Source: Nautilus pompilius (taxonomy: Eukaryota > Mollusca > Cephalopoda > Nautilida > Nautilidae). From it: a stretch of 64,000 nt of DNA. The notes under the pieces are model-generated. The model saw only the letters and a program-made list of their open reading frames with translations. It had not been told where the DNA came from and made no database searches. The position numbers were made by a program, and so were the translations under genes. The stretch covers positions 22,901 through 86,900 of the forward strand of contig JACATO010001768.1 in assembly GCA_018389105.1 (NCBI GenBank). The letters run 5' to 3'. Below, in pieces: positions 10,990 through 22,249 of this stretch (the stretch's first letter is position 1; the number at the start of each line of letters is the position of its first letter).

Positions 10990-11406
10990 GGGTAGGGGGA
11001 CCCCAGGCCTTATTCTGTACCGGGTCGGAGGGCGCGCCTGGCGATACCCTCAAGGACTGGCGCCGTGTAGCTCTTCTTCAACGTCTCAGAGTCGGACCGA
11101 GGTCGGGAGAAGATCTAGCGGAGATCTTTGGCCCGGTGTCGTATGCGGAGACGGCGGCAGCGCAGTGCTATTACGGGTCGCAATTGGTCGAGGTGGGAAG
11201 ACAGAACTGGTGTTTCGCGAAAGGACTTCTCATTTCTACCCGGTGGTGGTTGGTGACCAACAAGGCGTGCCGAGATGAAGTGTTTAAAATCTCGAGTTGG
11301 GTGGCGCGCAAAGGGAATCAAAGCAGCTAACATCTTACCTGGACGCCCCGAAAGTTCTGATATAAATCCAGTCGAACTCCTTCGCGAGTATCTGGACTGT
11401 CAGTAA
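10990..11406 (+). pseudogene. Decayed Tc1/mariner-type transposase (C-terminal half)
   Basis: Successive pieces of a Tc1-like DDE transposase occur in the right order but in different frames. Frame 3 from about 11058 has WRRV followed by a degenerate LF-S-ES stretch (family WRRVLFSDESRF). Frame 2, 11138-11215, reads VVCGDGGSAVLLRVAIGRGG then KTELVF (family GGGSVMVWGGI..RT(E)LVF). After a shift, GDQQGVPR resembles FQQDN.P.HT. Frame 1, 11281-11406, reads WRAKGIKAANILPG then RPESSDINPVELLREYL, matching ...GI..L.WP..SPDLNPIENLW, including the third catalytic Glu, and ends at TAA 11404-11406. Frameshifts and a TGA at about 11254 show it is inactive. The shared KTELVF block suggests the same or a related family as the remnant at 4.5 kb. 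Terminal inverted repeats were not located. Confidence 0.75.
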
Positions 11407-11409
11407 GAT

Positions 11410-12365
11410 CAGCTCGTTTACATCACACGAATAAGATGAAATTAGAGGAAGCTCTCGAGTTCAAATGGGGAAGAGAATCTGGACCGCGTGATACGAGATC
11501 TCGTTGATTGAACGCCACCTGGGGGTAGCGGCTCCCGACGGTGGCTCGGCCAAGTGTCAACGTACAGAACTCCACTCCGTTCTTTGTCTTTACTCGCCGT
11601 ATGTTCTCCCACAAGCTTATATAGTATAATGACAGGTACCAAAATTATTATAGCAGAGAGCTGCGTAAAGTGGCCAGATTTGAAAATCTAAAATTCGCTT
11701 GTAACAATTAAATAACTGAAAATCTTCAGACGCGTCTAAAAAGAAGAATCGGTAGTTCAAAGGCTGACCCGGCACTCTTCACTTCGGAAGGGGAAATCTG
11801 TTCAACAAGTGCGTCATATGCGGTTCGCTAATGCATGCATACGTCATCGGCTTGGCGCTGTACGTCTTCCAGAAGTGAGGCAACTTAAAACTTCTCGACA
11901 AGGAAATTTTTCTTACTTACTTAACAACGCCGACATCGTAAAGTTGCCTGTTTGTTTTATAAACCCACTGTATTATTTTAGTTTGACTATACAGTGATCA
12001 TATATCTATGTAGCACTTAATCGTTGGATAGTACTAATCATATTAACGAAATAAAAACAAAAGAAATTTTAGTTTTATATAACGACAGTCCGAATTCTAT
12101 TAACTAATTTTTTTTAAATTATTTTTCATTTTAAATCCATATAGGAAATTAAAGTTGTCGGGTATTTTGAATTTAAAATTCCATCTTTCAGATAGCTGGT
12201 GGGTGTTAATCTTCGTCTCGTTTGTCTTGTCTCCCTTTGTACATCCGGGCATCCGTCCGTGTCCCCCCCACCCACCCAACGTCGAGCTCCTGGCTTCTCC
12301 GTCATCGGGCATCCGAAACAACGAAACTGAAAAATAAAAATTTGCCGAACCGACTGGCGATAAAA
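11410..12365. other. Unassigned non-coding stretch
   Basis: No gene recognised. A plus-strand 62-codon frame at 11809-11997 is unremarkable. 12100-12180 is AT-rich. Confidence 0.4.
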
Positions 12366-12368
12366 TAA

Positions 12369-12400
12369 AGAGAGGAGAGGAGAGGAGAGGAGAGGAGAGG
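12369..12400. repeat. (GAGAG)n pentanucleotide microsatellite
   Basis: Six units of AGAGG, followed by a C-rich patch (CCCCCCCCTCCCC at 12409-12421). Confidence 0.9.
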
Positions 12401-12404
12401 ACGG

Positions 12405-13555
12405 ACGCCCCCCCCCTCCCCGTACCAACAACTCGGCGACTCCTGTTACCTGTAAGTGAGAGCAAACCCATTCAGCCACCTCCAGGGTTTGATCTACGAC
12501 CGCTCAGGGGGGATGCCGTACCGGGCGAATAAAACATTTTCGCGTTTACACCCGTTGCGACAGGTGTTGGTAATCGACCCGTCCGGCGGGAGGTGGGTGG
12601 GAGACCGGAATGGCGATCTCGCGCTTCTTCAAGTTTGCGCATGCGTTTCACGCGACTAAAATGACAGCCACGTGGCGACAGTCTCTTTGTCCGAACTTCA
12701 AAGCTCTTAAAAATCTCCACTCCTCCCCCCCAAGTAACTGGCGACCGTCGATGCGAGTTAATTCAGTTTAATTTTTTTAAAAATTTTAATTATCTTTTGA
12801 AAGCTCTCTTAATAACTTGTCGTGTGAGGGGTTTTAAAACTGCGGTTATCTGCCCTTTCTTCTACTAACTCTCTTATTCGGCAGCGGATAATTCTACTTC
12901 TGCTTTACACCTTTGTTGGGCAGTAATGGCGTCAAATCTGTGACTCTCACTGGCGAGCTGATGGCGTATGGATCGTGCACCCTGACGCTTGGAACACGTT
13001 AACTCCGAGAATTCGAGATACCTGTTGTTGTTTCTTCTCGTTGGTCAGTCAATGCGCAAATCTTTTTTTTTTTTTTTTATTTCAATGCAATTATTTTTCA
13101 GAGATTCTTCAAAAGCCCGCAACAGAGTTTCGAAGTGCCCTGGCAAATGATTTACTGGGTGCCTATATTGGCCGACTGATAAACGACTGGTCGGGGCACC
13201 GGTATCCAAGGGTTAGTCATGCGACGTCAGATGTTATAGTGCTCGTAGAGTGATGGGAAAGTCGCGGGTGTCGGCAAGATTCCTCTCCCTTTGGGTGTTG
13301 GATCACTCTGTTGTCATTTACCGACTGACCACCAGACCGCGCTGGAAACATCGGGTGAATGGGCGGAGGAGGAGGAGGTGGTGGTCGGGAGACACAGTTC
13401 TCTGACATAGGCAATCACGATGTGCTTATTCGGCGGAGAGGAGGATGGTGTCAAGCGCGTCCTCTAAGCGGCCAAATGCAGCCACGGAAAGGCGTCTGGC
13501 GTCAGCCTCGATGTTCGCTTGCCAATTGTTTACTTGTCCAAGGCGCGTGACCGTC
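12405..13555. other. Unassigned stretch, partly CpG-rich
   Basis: GC-richer segments with CpG at 12480-12660, including TGCGCATGCGT near 12636-12646 (NRF1-like with mismatch), and at 13250-13550. A 16-base T run occurs at 13062-13078 and a GGAGGAGGAGGTGGTGG run at 13365-13385. No gene recognised. Confidence 0.4.
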
Positions 13556-13557
13556 AT

Positions 13558-13844
13558 ATCCCGAGAGAGAGAGAAGAGAGGAGAGACGAGAAGATGAGAG
13601 AGAGAGAGATCGATGAGAAGAGAGATGGAGAGAGAGAGAGAGAATAGAGAGATAGAGAGAGAGAGAGATGAAGATGGAGAGACAGGCTGGAGAGCGAGAT
13701 GAAGAGCGAGAGGGAGAGGAGCGAGAGAGAGAGAGAGCGAGAGTGGAGAGAGAGAGAGATGAAGATGAGAGAGAAACATCAGAGATGGAGAAATAGAGAG
13801 AGAGAGAGAGATGATATTTGAGAGAGAGAGAGATGAAGAGAGAT

Positions 13845-13884
<40 letters not shown>

Positions 13885-13909
13885 CAGAGAAGAGAGGAGA
13901 GAGAGAGAT
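13558..13909. repeat. GA-rich array with GATGAAGA/GATGGAGA variants
   Basis: About 350 bp of (GA)n interrupted by GATGAAGATGGAGAG and GATGAGAG units, ending in a pure GA run. The minus-strand Ser/Leu-rich frame across it is a repeat translation. Confidence 0.92.
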
Positions 13910-13914
13910 ACGGT

Positions 13915-15555
13915 TAATTCGATTAGACTGCTAATATCATTTACGTAGGATGTTTTTTTTCCGCGAGAAAAGGGGGAAAAAAATTTTACGTTATTAAGTC
14001 TTTTCTATTGGGGACGGTAATGCAATAAACGTCACGTCGCACGTCAGAAAGGATTTTGGTGGATCGGGTGAGCGTCGCCGGTCGCCGCCGAGACGTTTAT
14101 GGCTTGACACAGGGGTTATTACGTTCGTATGAAGTTTAACTTTTACAGCTGCAGTACCCGGATGAAAAGGCTGCACGCGGGTGTCGCCAGTTTTCCTATA
14201 GTCGTTTGTCGGAATTATCGAGAAAAAAGGAACGCTAGCCGCGAAGTCAGGGTTTGGTGCAGAACAAGAACCGGCAGTCTTTGGCTGTTTATTTTTCAAG
14301 ACCCGACAGCAAAGGAAGCAGATGGGTTAGAAGAACCTACTCTTGGAACGGCCACTTTTCGGACACACGGTTTCCGGCAGGAAGGCGCCACGCCCCCTCG
14401 CGGCCGGCAGACGTTCTGAATCGGCTCGAAATGTTCTCTTAGGCGTCTCATCCTTTAGACGGCACCGTGGACCACCGTGGACCGCTGTTCGAGGGACCGT
14501 CTCGAATAAGTCGCGTTTAAAGTGGAACCATCACTTTCTGTGCTGAGTTATCCGAGTTATCGGTAGTGTTACAAATGATGCCATACAACAACAACAACAA
14601 CAACAACAGAAACAATAGTAATGACGAGTAGTTTTCCTAACGTGTGTGGGCTGGCGCACGGGGGAAGTGATGAACATTTTGAAACATTCTGGGTGAAGGA
14701 ACCAAACAATTCAAGGTCTGGCTCTACAGATCGCGGGCAGTTTAAGGTCTAATTCTATCTGTATAAGAAAACGGAAAGAATTTCTATAAGCGTCGCCAGT
14801 TCTCTTGGACCAGCTTGCATAGCCGTTTTGTCATTACATAGCCGGACTTTAAGATCAAAAGCGCTCTCTTATTCGCGCCGGTAATATAGAATAATGCGAT
14901 TCAGATGGAAATCGTTATTCCGCCGAAACTGGGCTGTTGTATAACGAGTCCAGCTCCTCCTGGCTTGCCCATCTTTCCCTGACCGTGCAAATGAGAACAA
15001 ACCGGACTGAATTACTAGTAAGAGAAATTTCTCTTGAAAAATAAATGTTTTTTTTTTTTTTTTTTTATAAAAAGCGACAGAAATCCTGCAAAAATAGAAA
15101 AACAAACAACAAAGAGACAAGAATATAGAATTGTTAAACAAGAACTTCGGCAAGACGGCGAAAATAGGAAAAATGGGTAAATACACCAGGTGGAGGGAAA
15201 ATGGCCGACTGCGCTGCTTATGCAGCAAAACAGACAGGTTCAATGATGAGTACAGATATGTAAAAGTCCAACTCTTCATAGCATTTACTGATAAAGATCG
15301 ACCTGACAGATATTTATTTACTGGCAAATTGTATAATATTCTTTCCAACTGCATGGTTTATACGGCTGCTTTACACTGTCTGTAAATTCAGCGTTCTCTT
15401 GTCTCTCTCTGTTTCCTACAGTTTCATTTTGTAATTTCATTATGAAGCGATTTTCTCTTTTTTTTTTCAAAAAAAAGTTTTGTTTTAATAATTCTTTAGA
15501 TATCTGGTACATATAATATTCTGTTTTCTGTCATTTAGTTTTTTTTTCCAATTTT
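13915..15555. other. Unassigned stretch with CAA and T runs
   Basis: 14100-14540 is CpG-containing and has three overlapping plus-strand frames of up to 96 codons, none with a recognisable domain. (CAA)n lies at 14587-14607. A T run of 17 or more bases lies at 15049-15066. A minus-strand frame at 14869-15354 is 161 codons but includes the T run as poly-Lys and looks non-genic. Confidence 0.4.
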
Positions 15556-15562
15556 CTTTTAT

Positions 15563-15564
15563 TC

Positions 15565-15595
<31 letters not shown>

Positions 15596-15893
15596 GAGAG
15601 ATGAGGAGAGAGAGGTTGATGGAGAGATAATATATATATAGAGAGAGAGATGGAGAGAGATGGAGAGAGAGAGAGAGAGAGGGTTGATGGAGAGATATAT
15701 AGAGAGAGAGAGGAGAGAGATATGGAAGATGGAGAGAGAGAGAGGGAGAGAGAGAGAGAGAATGGCGAGAGAGAAGGGAGAGAGAGAGATGAGAGAGAGA
15801 GAGATGGAGAGAGAGATGGGAGGAGAAGCCGAGGAGCAGCTAGGGAGAGAGAGATGGCTCGAGCGCTGGAGAGAGAGAGAGATGAAGAGAGAT
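15563..15893. repeat. GA-rich array with GATGGAGAGAGAT units
   Basis: (GA)n with recurring GATGGAGAGA and GGTTGATGGAGAGATA(TA)n units. GGTTGATGGAGAGATA appears twice (about 15612 and 15680), hinting at a 65-70 bp higher-order duplication. Frames on both strands are Arg/Glu or Ser/Leu translations of the repeat. Confidence 0.92.
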
Positions 15894-15929
15894 AACGATA
15901 GATACGGATCGAATTCTTTTCACTGACAA

Positions 15930-16275
15930 AAAACAACAAAAATTTGTAAACATGGACGAATTGTTTATAAGAGGAAATTCTCTGTTAACTTATATATATA
16001 TTTAACATAGATACTTTTTGCTATAAAGCATTTTCCTCCCCCAACAATTATCCACTTTCAAAATAACGCCGAGTTATCCCACCATACAATTGTTGGTAGT
16101 GTATAATCACACGTGTGGCAGGGTAACACGCTTTATCCATTATATAGTCTGCCCGCCCTCCGGCTGAGACAGACCGCTGTGCTGTAGAACAGGAAACACG
16201 ACGTCGTCCGACCAGCTAACGGTTTGTTATTTCACGACGCGTTGAGGAGACGAGAAACCATGACCGGTACAAGAG
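15930..16275. other. Unassigned stretch
   Basis: Mixed AT-rich DNA leading into the (CA)n tract; nothing recognised. Confidence 0.35.
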
Positions 16276-16279
16276 AGAG

Positions 16280-16280
16280 G

Positions 16281-16320
<40 letters not shown>

Positions 16321-16363
16321 TACACACGCACACACACACACACACACACACACGCGCGCGCGC
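16280..16363. repeat. 84-bp alternating purine-pyrimidine tract (CG)n(CA)n(CG)n
   Basis: GCGCGCGC leads into (CA)n with a few CG and TA steps and closes with CGCGCGCGCGC. Every step alternates purine and pyrimidine. Such tracts favour left-handed Z-DNA, most strongly at the CG ends. Confidence 0.9.
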
Positions 16364-16369
16364 CACGCC

Positions 16370-17185
16370 CTTATCGCCTCGTTTAATATATATTTGATTC
16401 CCTGATACCGAGACCAGTGACCGTCGTAATTAGAGACCTGTCGGGTGAGCCCTAAGAGGTTGTGATTTCTCTTAAGGATGATGGCTTCCCGAAGACCTCC
16501 CAAGGACGGCCATTAGCGCTTCCTCGAAAAATAATAATAAAATATATATGTATAAGAGAAATAATGATAGTAAAAAAAATGATAAAAGGGGCGAGAGCCA
16601 GACGATGGGCGCTGTGCGCTGCGAACTGATGCTAACAGTCAAAAGTTGTGAACCCTTTTAAGCCGAACTCTTTCGGGATGAAGAGACGTCTTACAGAGGG
16701 GGGGGATGCGGTATAAAACGGTCCGCCTACAGACAGTGGCGTATATCGAGGAAGAAGACGGGCGAATTCGCTAAGTGCAGCCTCTCGGAAAATGTCTTCT
16801 AGATGTTGTTAACGAGCTTCCATCACCACCGCGCTCGTGTCGTCTCGACCTCTCCGGAGGAGGGGGAGAAAAAAAGACAATAGCGCGGCCGACGAGATTC
16901 GGTGGCTGGTGACGTTACGTTACACCCTCCAGACCATCCCCCCCCCCTGACGTCAGTGATAGATTTTCGAACGTAATGGCATTAGATCTCACGACCACTT
17001 GTAACGTGGAATGTTGGACATCAAACAACAGCAGCAGCAGAAGGTGTGGAACTTCCGAACGCTATTGTTTAGCTACTAGTGTAGCCATAATTGCTTGGTA
17101 ATTCGTATGCGCGGGCTGTTGTATAGACAGCCGAACAATGCTACCATTTCAATAGCAAAATAACACAGGAAGTTAGATTCGCGTT
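16370..17185. other. Unassigned stretch with isolated TGACGTCA
   Basis: No gene recognised. TGACGTCA lies at 16948-16955 directly after a C8 run. 16590-16900 has ordinary mixed composition with CpG. Confidence 0.4.
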
Positions 17186-17189
17186 TAAG

Positions 17190-17392
17190 CGGTCTGGGTC
17201 CCAATGGCTAGACAAACAGTTGTTTGGGTGTCGAGGCTGAAGGCTCCAGTTCGATTCCGAGTCTGGTATCGGCTTGGTTTGGTGTAACCCCCCCCACCTG
17301 TCTGGCATGGTTTCTTCTAATTCTTCTTCACCAGCTGGCCGTGTGGCGTTTTCCCCAGAAACTCCATTTTCTTGAAAAAATAAAAAAAATCT
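17190..17392 (+). mobile_element. tRNA-derived SINE, copy 1
   Basis: The head contains a Pol III A-box-like TGGCTAGACAA near 17205 and a B-box AGTTCGATTCC at 17248-17258, with tRNA-like spacing of about 43 bp. The body continues CGGCTTGGTTTGG at 17270, then CCAGCTGGCC at 17331-17340 and a GTTTTCCCCAGAAACTCC stretch. It ends in an A-rich tail (GAAAAAATAAAAAAAAT). The body shares CGGCTTGGTTT, T-rich TTCTTC and CAGCTGGCC in the same order with the minus-strand copy at 52.05-52.2 kb, so these are two members of one family. Too decayed to name the source tRNA. Confidence 0.72.
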
Positions 17393-17452
17393 TAGTGAGA
17401 CTTTCGATATCTAAGTTGCCAGTGCCTGAGCCCTCGTGGCGCAAGATAACCA

Positions 17453-17466
17453 GCGCCCTCTAGCGG
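17453..17466 (-). promoter_or_regulatory. CTCF-like site (one mismatch)
   Basis: The minus strand reads CCGCTAGAGGGCGC, differing at one position from the animal CTCF core consensus CCASYAGRKGGCRS. It lies about 60 bp downstream of the SINE tail. Confidence 0.35.
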
Positions 17467-17474
17467 ATAACTGT

Positions 17475-18160
17475 AGCGCCATGCTCCTCCGCTAGGGAAT
17501 TACCTCTCTTGTAGAGACTGGTGAACGAAAATGGACGGTGCTCCATCGTGCATGAACCATAAAGTGTCCTGTGCTAAGTAAACGGCGTCTCGAGGTATCC
17601 GCAGGTGTGACTCAGCCACACCTGTGTTGGATGAAACTGCCTCAACTTCAGATCAAGAGAAAGACCGATGACAAAGTCAGTGAGCAGTTCACTGCTGATG
17701 CGGGTCTGATAAACTCTCCGGGAATACGCAGGAAAACAGTTGACGGTTTTCTTAGTACGGTGACGGATCTTTCCCCAAGGGGGCAGCAGTTCCGGCTTTC
17801 TCGACACTGCTAGAGTTATCTCTCTTGACGAAGGCTCACTATGAACTCCTCTTCGCTGCTGCCCTTGAAATTCCGTTGGGTTTACTTTTGAGTAACTTCG
17901 AACGCTTCCTCAGCACTCGTTCTCCAAGAGTCACGCGATTTGCCATTTTCTTTTATGCAGTCACCACAATAACACCTAAAGAGGATAGGGAAACAGTAAG
18001 GAAATGTTTCATATCGAATTACAGATTTACTTTTAATTTCATGGCGCATTAATATTTACACAGGTATTATTTTACCAACATGGTGGCTTTTCTACTCATA
18101 TATTTACATCAATTTATTTCATTATTCTAAGCGGTTTCTGACCGAAGGGGAGTTAACAAA
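17475..18160. other. Unassigned stretch
   Basis: Overlapping plus and minus frames of about 80 codons at 17571-17813 show no family features. The plus frame begins in a region with balanced composition and ends GQQFRLSRHC; no domain is recognised. Confidence 0.4.
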
Positions 18161-18162
18161 AT

Positions 18163-18180
18163 TATTATTATTATATTATT

Positions 18181-18211
<31 letters not shown>

Positions 18212-18246
18212 TAATAATAATAATAATAATAATAATATAATAAATT
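18163..18246. repeat. (TTA)n / (TAA)n compound microsatellite
   Basis: ATTATTATTATATT followed by a longer (AAT)n run with ATAT interruptions. The TTA and TAA halves are partly complementary and could fold back. Confidence 0.92.
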
Positions 18247-18249
18247 ATT

Positions 18250-19375
18250 CACGATTATCAACGTTAAACTCTAAAGTAAATAAATTTTTGGGATTAAAAC
18301 ATCTAACTTTTCTCAAGTCGGCTACAAAATGAACTCTTCACAATAAAGTTACAATAATTTATCAAAATTCTACTCTATATAACACTGATTACTACTAGCG
18401 ATTTATACTAGTCATTATAGCTATTAACTCGCAATGTCATATCAAACTTAATCGCGACGATTGCTGATTCCTAAATTCGTGTCAATAAAATGTAATAAAC
18501 CGGGTTTTTTTTTTAAAAAATTCTTTTCCTCATCGCTAAGCTTGTATTTTATTCTTTTATTGAGAATAAGAAAAGAGAACTTGCAAAATTCCATTTTAAA
18601 GGCTACAGCCTACAGTTTATGTATAAATTTATTTCTATAATAAATAAAATATTGGTGTTCCGCTTTTTGGAATGCGGCATGCCCTGTTTTATCATTCTAG
18701 CGTGTAAAGTTGTGCGCCATTTTATCTTTCATTCACAGTACCCAGCATGCACCTCAGCGGATGATAAATGAGTAAATAAATTAAGACAAGAGGCCATGCC
18801 GGGCTTCTTTTGTTTTGTAATGAGGACAAGTGTTTGGCGAGAGACGAGGTGGTGGGGGGGGCGCGCTTACGGATGAACGGTGAACTTAAATCGGTCGGGA
18901 TTAATCTCCCAGGGATGTTGCTGATGATGAAAGATCGTGTCTGACATGGAGGGCGATCGCTCCGTTACACGGAAGTACCATTTACCAACATTGCCGGCTC
19001 ATAAGTCTTTCTGTCAACATTTTACGCTCGGTCTCGTTCTAGAATCGCGGAGGGATACTAGGCGGCGCGGCTGTGGATTGACGGATGTTCGCCAGCCCAC
19101 GTCCCATTTCGTTTTGGAAATGCCTCTTTGTTCTGCTTAGACTGAGTAGCTTCGGGAATCGATCGCTTTAGCGTTATCGCAATCGTACTGGCCTTCCGGA
19201 TTCCCTCCCTCCTTTTTTTATCCAGCAAAAAGCCAGAGGATCAGAAGTGAGCCGGCCGAAATGTCAGTGTGACTTTTAGTAAAGCCTTGTATGTCAGTGC
19301 GTGCTCTGACCACTGAGCAGATTGACAACATCCGTTTGGAACAGTCCGATAAAGCTTTACGGAATATTGACGTTC
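18250..19375. other. Unassigned AT-rich stretch
   Basis: Strongly AT-rich to about 18700, then mixed. No gene recognised. A 67-codon plus frame at 18937-19140 lacks known motifs. Confidence 0.4.
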
Positions 19376-19379
19376 GGAT

Positions 19380-19431
19380 AATTCTCTCTCTCTCTCTCTC
19401 CCCCCCTATATATATATATATATATATATAA
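19380..19431. repeat. (CT)n-(C)n-(TA)n compound microsatellite
   Basis: A CT run, six Cs, then a TA run of about 22 bp. Confidence 0.92.
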
Positions 19432-19584
19432 ACAATACAACACACTTTAGCATTTGTCAACAAATTTGACCTCTGTAAGCAAACTATGAACACGGACATT
19501 TGCCAAAACTGTTTCTATAAACACGTAAAGAGAGTTTTTAAAAATCTTTCGTGTCAATTTTATAAAAACAGTGAGATAGGGAAA

Positions 19585-19941
19585 ATACCACTTATGACGT
19601 AACAAAAACAGTGGTAATGGCGTCACATGCATCTTTTAGCAAATACCACTTATGACGTAACAGAAACAGTGGTAATGGCGTCACATGCATGTTTTAGCAA
19701 ATATCACTTATGACGTAACAGAAACAGTGGTAATAGCGTCACATGCATGTTTTACAAATATCACTTATGACGTAACAAAAACAGTGGTAATGGCGTCACA
19801 TGCATGTTTTAGCAAATATCACTTATGACGTAACAGAAACAGTGGTAATGGCGTCACATGCATGTTTAACAAATACCACTTATGATGTAACAAAAACAGT
19901 GGTAATGGCGTCACATGCATGTTTTAGCAGATACCACTTGT
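19585..19941 (+). repeat. Tandem array of 58-bp units (array B)
   Basis: Six full and one partial copies with period 57-58 bp; unit starts (CCACTT or TCACTT) lie at 19588, 19646, 19704, 19761, 19819, 19876 and 19934. Each unit reads CCACTTATGACGTAACA(A/G)AAACAGTGG then TAATGGCGTCACATGCATG and a TTTTAGCAAATA joint. Within the unit, CCACT...AGTGG and TGACG...CGTCA form nested inverted repeats. Copies are very similar, implying recent amplification. Related in sequence to the array at 22.25 kb. Confidence 0.95.
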
Positions 19942-20125
19942 CTCCTGTTATCAATTGATGACTAATACAAGGCCTTTAAAGAATTAGTTGCTTACTCTGA
20001 ATAACCTGGTTGGGTGTCGTAAGTATGGCAAACAGTCTACTCCTTGTCTAATTTATACTTTCATCTTTATTGGAGGAGAAACCCCAATGGATTTCAATTT
20101 CATCTTAGCCAGGACTTGCCACTTA
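19942..20125 (+). mobile_element. 3' flank of tandem-core element, copy 1
   Basis: Two segments here recur after array C at 22.87-22.95 kb: TTAT..ATTGATGACTAATAC followed by AAGGCCTTTAAAGAATT at about 19957-19985, and TCTTAGCCAGGACTTGCCA at about 20103-20121. Between them, copy 1 carries roughly 85 bp more than copy 2. Shared flank plus related core repeats show that arrays B and C are parts of one dispersed element family rather than independent satellites. Confidence 0.65.
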
Positions 20126-20129
20126 AAAT

Positions 20130-22245
20130 ATTGGAAAAAATTTGACAAATGTCGAACTCGTACTTCCAGAAAACTAAATATTTCAAATAGTAATTTTTCA
20201 TTTCCCTTTCGAATTTACCCAATGTAATCTGTATGCAAATTGCAACTTTGCTGATTAATCTGAATGTCAACGAACTAACTCGTGTCAGAATGTTCAAAAC
20301 TTATTATAGATAATTTCGGTAATCGATAACTTTGCATTTTATCTAGAGAATATATATTTCTTTTTTTTTTTCATTCTATGGTCAAGTTCTGAAAACCGAG
20401 GGGAAAAAACAACAGTAATTACATCTCATTAAATTTTTTTTTTTTTTAATATAAAATTGGAATACGCACCACTCAGAATTCTTTCAATATTCGGTGCGGC
20501 TGTCATCCGACGGTATCAATAATTACCCAAACTTCAACTCTGCCAATATATAACTCAAAACCACACGTCCACAACCGCACTTCAAGAAAGTCATATTTGT
20601 AGTAAATATTGCGTTGTAATCAATAGTCCTTCTGATAGCATCGGCTCGTTACTGCTCGAAATGGAACGAACGCAATAATTCCCATTCCCCTGTCAAAAGT
20701 CTTATCAGAATCGCCGCGGAGAAATAAATTATTCCAGGATTTTGCTGATACCGGAACAGTGAGCCAGCCAGTGTGGCGTGACGTAAAAATTGGATAGCCT
20801 GTGTCGCGAAGTGGTGTTAAGATTGGCTTTCCATTCTTTGTTGTCGTAGGGTTCCTTTTGCATCATTAATGTGCTATAATAATCATAATAATAATAATAA
20901 TAACAATGACCACGTGACGTAGAATTCATATTGGCATTCGGGGTTGAAACCATTTTATTGTCTTTGTCGCACTTATTTGTCCCCACACGCAGCTCGATGC
21001 CGGCGTGTACCGTACCAATGCCTCGTGTTCACAGTTCAGCGGGAGACGCCAAAAACGCTTAGGGATTAGTGGATCGGTGTAAAGGTTTATCAGCGAAAGT
21101 TAAACCCGAACTTCGTCGGACGCGTTACCTCTCTCTCTCTCTCTCTACTCTTTCTGTACTGACGTCATCTGTCTCTCGCTCCACCCTCCCCTCATCTTAC
21201 CACGCGAAATCTACCATCAGATACGACGCTTTACATCGATGCAAGGAAGATTGTTGGAGAACGTTCGGCGAGAGTTCGCGATCGATGGGCGCGATTATCA
21301 TCGTGTTCCTTATTGTCGGTCGAGAGGGATTTCTTCCCTGACAATGGCATTTTGATCAACCGATCCAATCTCGTCCGGACGGCGAAGTCGATTTATCGTG
21401 ATATTAAGCAGGTCTCGCGTGCGGGGAGTAATTCTTGACAAGTATCTCGGACGGATCCTCTTGGTTCCACCAACTTCCAGGTCTTCATCGCATTATTGCG
21501 CAATACAAAATTTTTTCGGTATAATCTAAAAAGCGATTCTGAAAGTGACGATTTCTTGCAAAATTATTTCCTCCCATTTTCTCAGAAACAAACGATTACC
21601 TCCCCTGTATACCGTCTAGTGTGCAGTACCTTCCTCGTCAATGCAAGTCTGTAACAGCTACCCCACCTGTTTTGCCTTACGAGTGCAGTGACGAAATACA
21701 CAGCTAGTCTAGCACAAATACTAATTATGGCTTCCGGGTAGTATAAGTTAGGGAAGGACGGATCCAGTATACAGAGGGTTAAGGAGTAAAATATGCTATT
21801 GCCCTTTTGAAATCGAAATCGATCGATTAAATTAGTGGAAATCAAAAGAAAACAAAATGCAAGACATTATGTAGATTAAATATAACGGTACGTGTTTTCT
21901 TTTTACTTTATTAACTCAAGGTTTTCTCTTTTGTTTTAAAAAATATATAAAATATATAAATGGATGGAATTTCTGTACGATCTCAAAAGCTGGAATTTGT
22001 CGATAATTTTAGGTCCAAAGCCTGTTTATAATGTTTTTAAAAAACAGTATAAAGAGTTCTTTCCCCCATCTATGTCTGCAGAATAATTAGTAAAGTCTCG
22101 TCACACGTTCCGTCAACACTAAGATTTTGTCATCTTCGATCTAAACACGAGGGCTGAATGGTATCTTGTTTCGTACAAACCGCTTAAGGTACTTGTTGTT
22201 TAAGCTTTTTTTTTTTTGTTCTGGTGTGGTTTTAACTATCGTGAT
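20130..22245. other. Unassigned AT-rich stretch
   Basis: Homopolymer T runs at 20362 and 20435, (AAT)n at 20877-20903, CT runs at 21130-21146 followed by an isolated TGACGTCA at 21160-21167 (CTGTACTGACGTCATCTGTC, resembling the array E unit), and a T run at 22207-22218. Frames of 85-90 codons at 20729-20986 (minus), 21069-21341 (plus) and 21582-21845 (minus) have no recognisable features. Confidence 0.4.
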
Positions 22246-22249
22246 CAAA

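Noticed and set aside
11136..11330. 64-codon plus frame within the 11 kb transposase remnant
   Set aside because: It is an alternative frame over the decayed Tc1 blocks, not a gene of its own.
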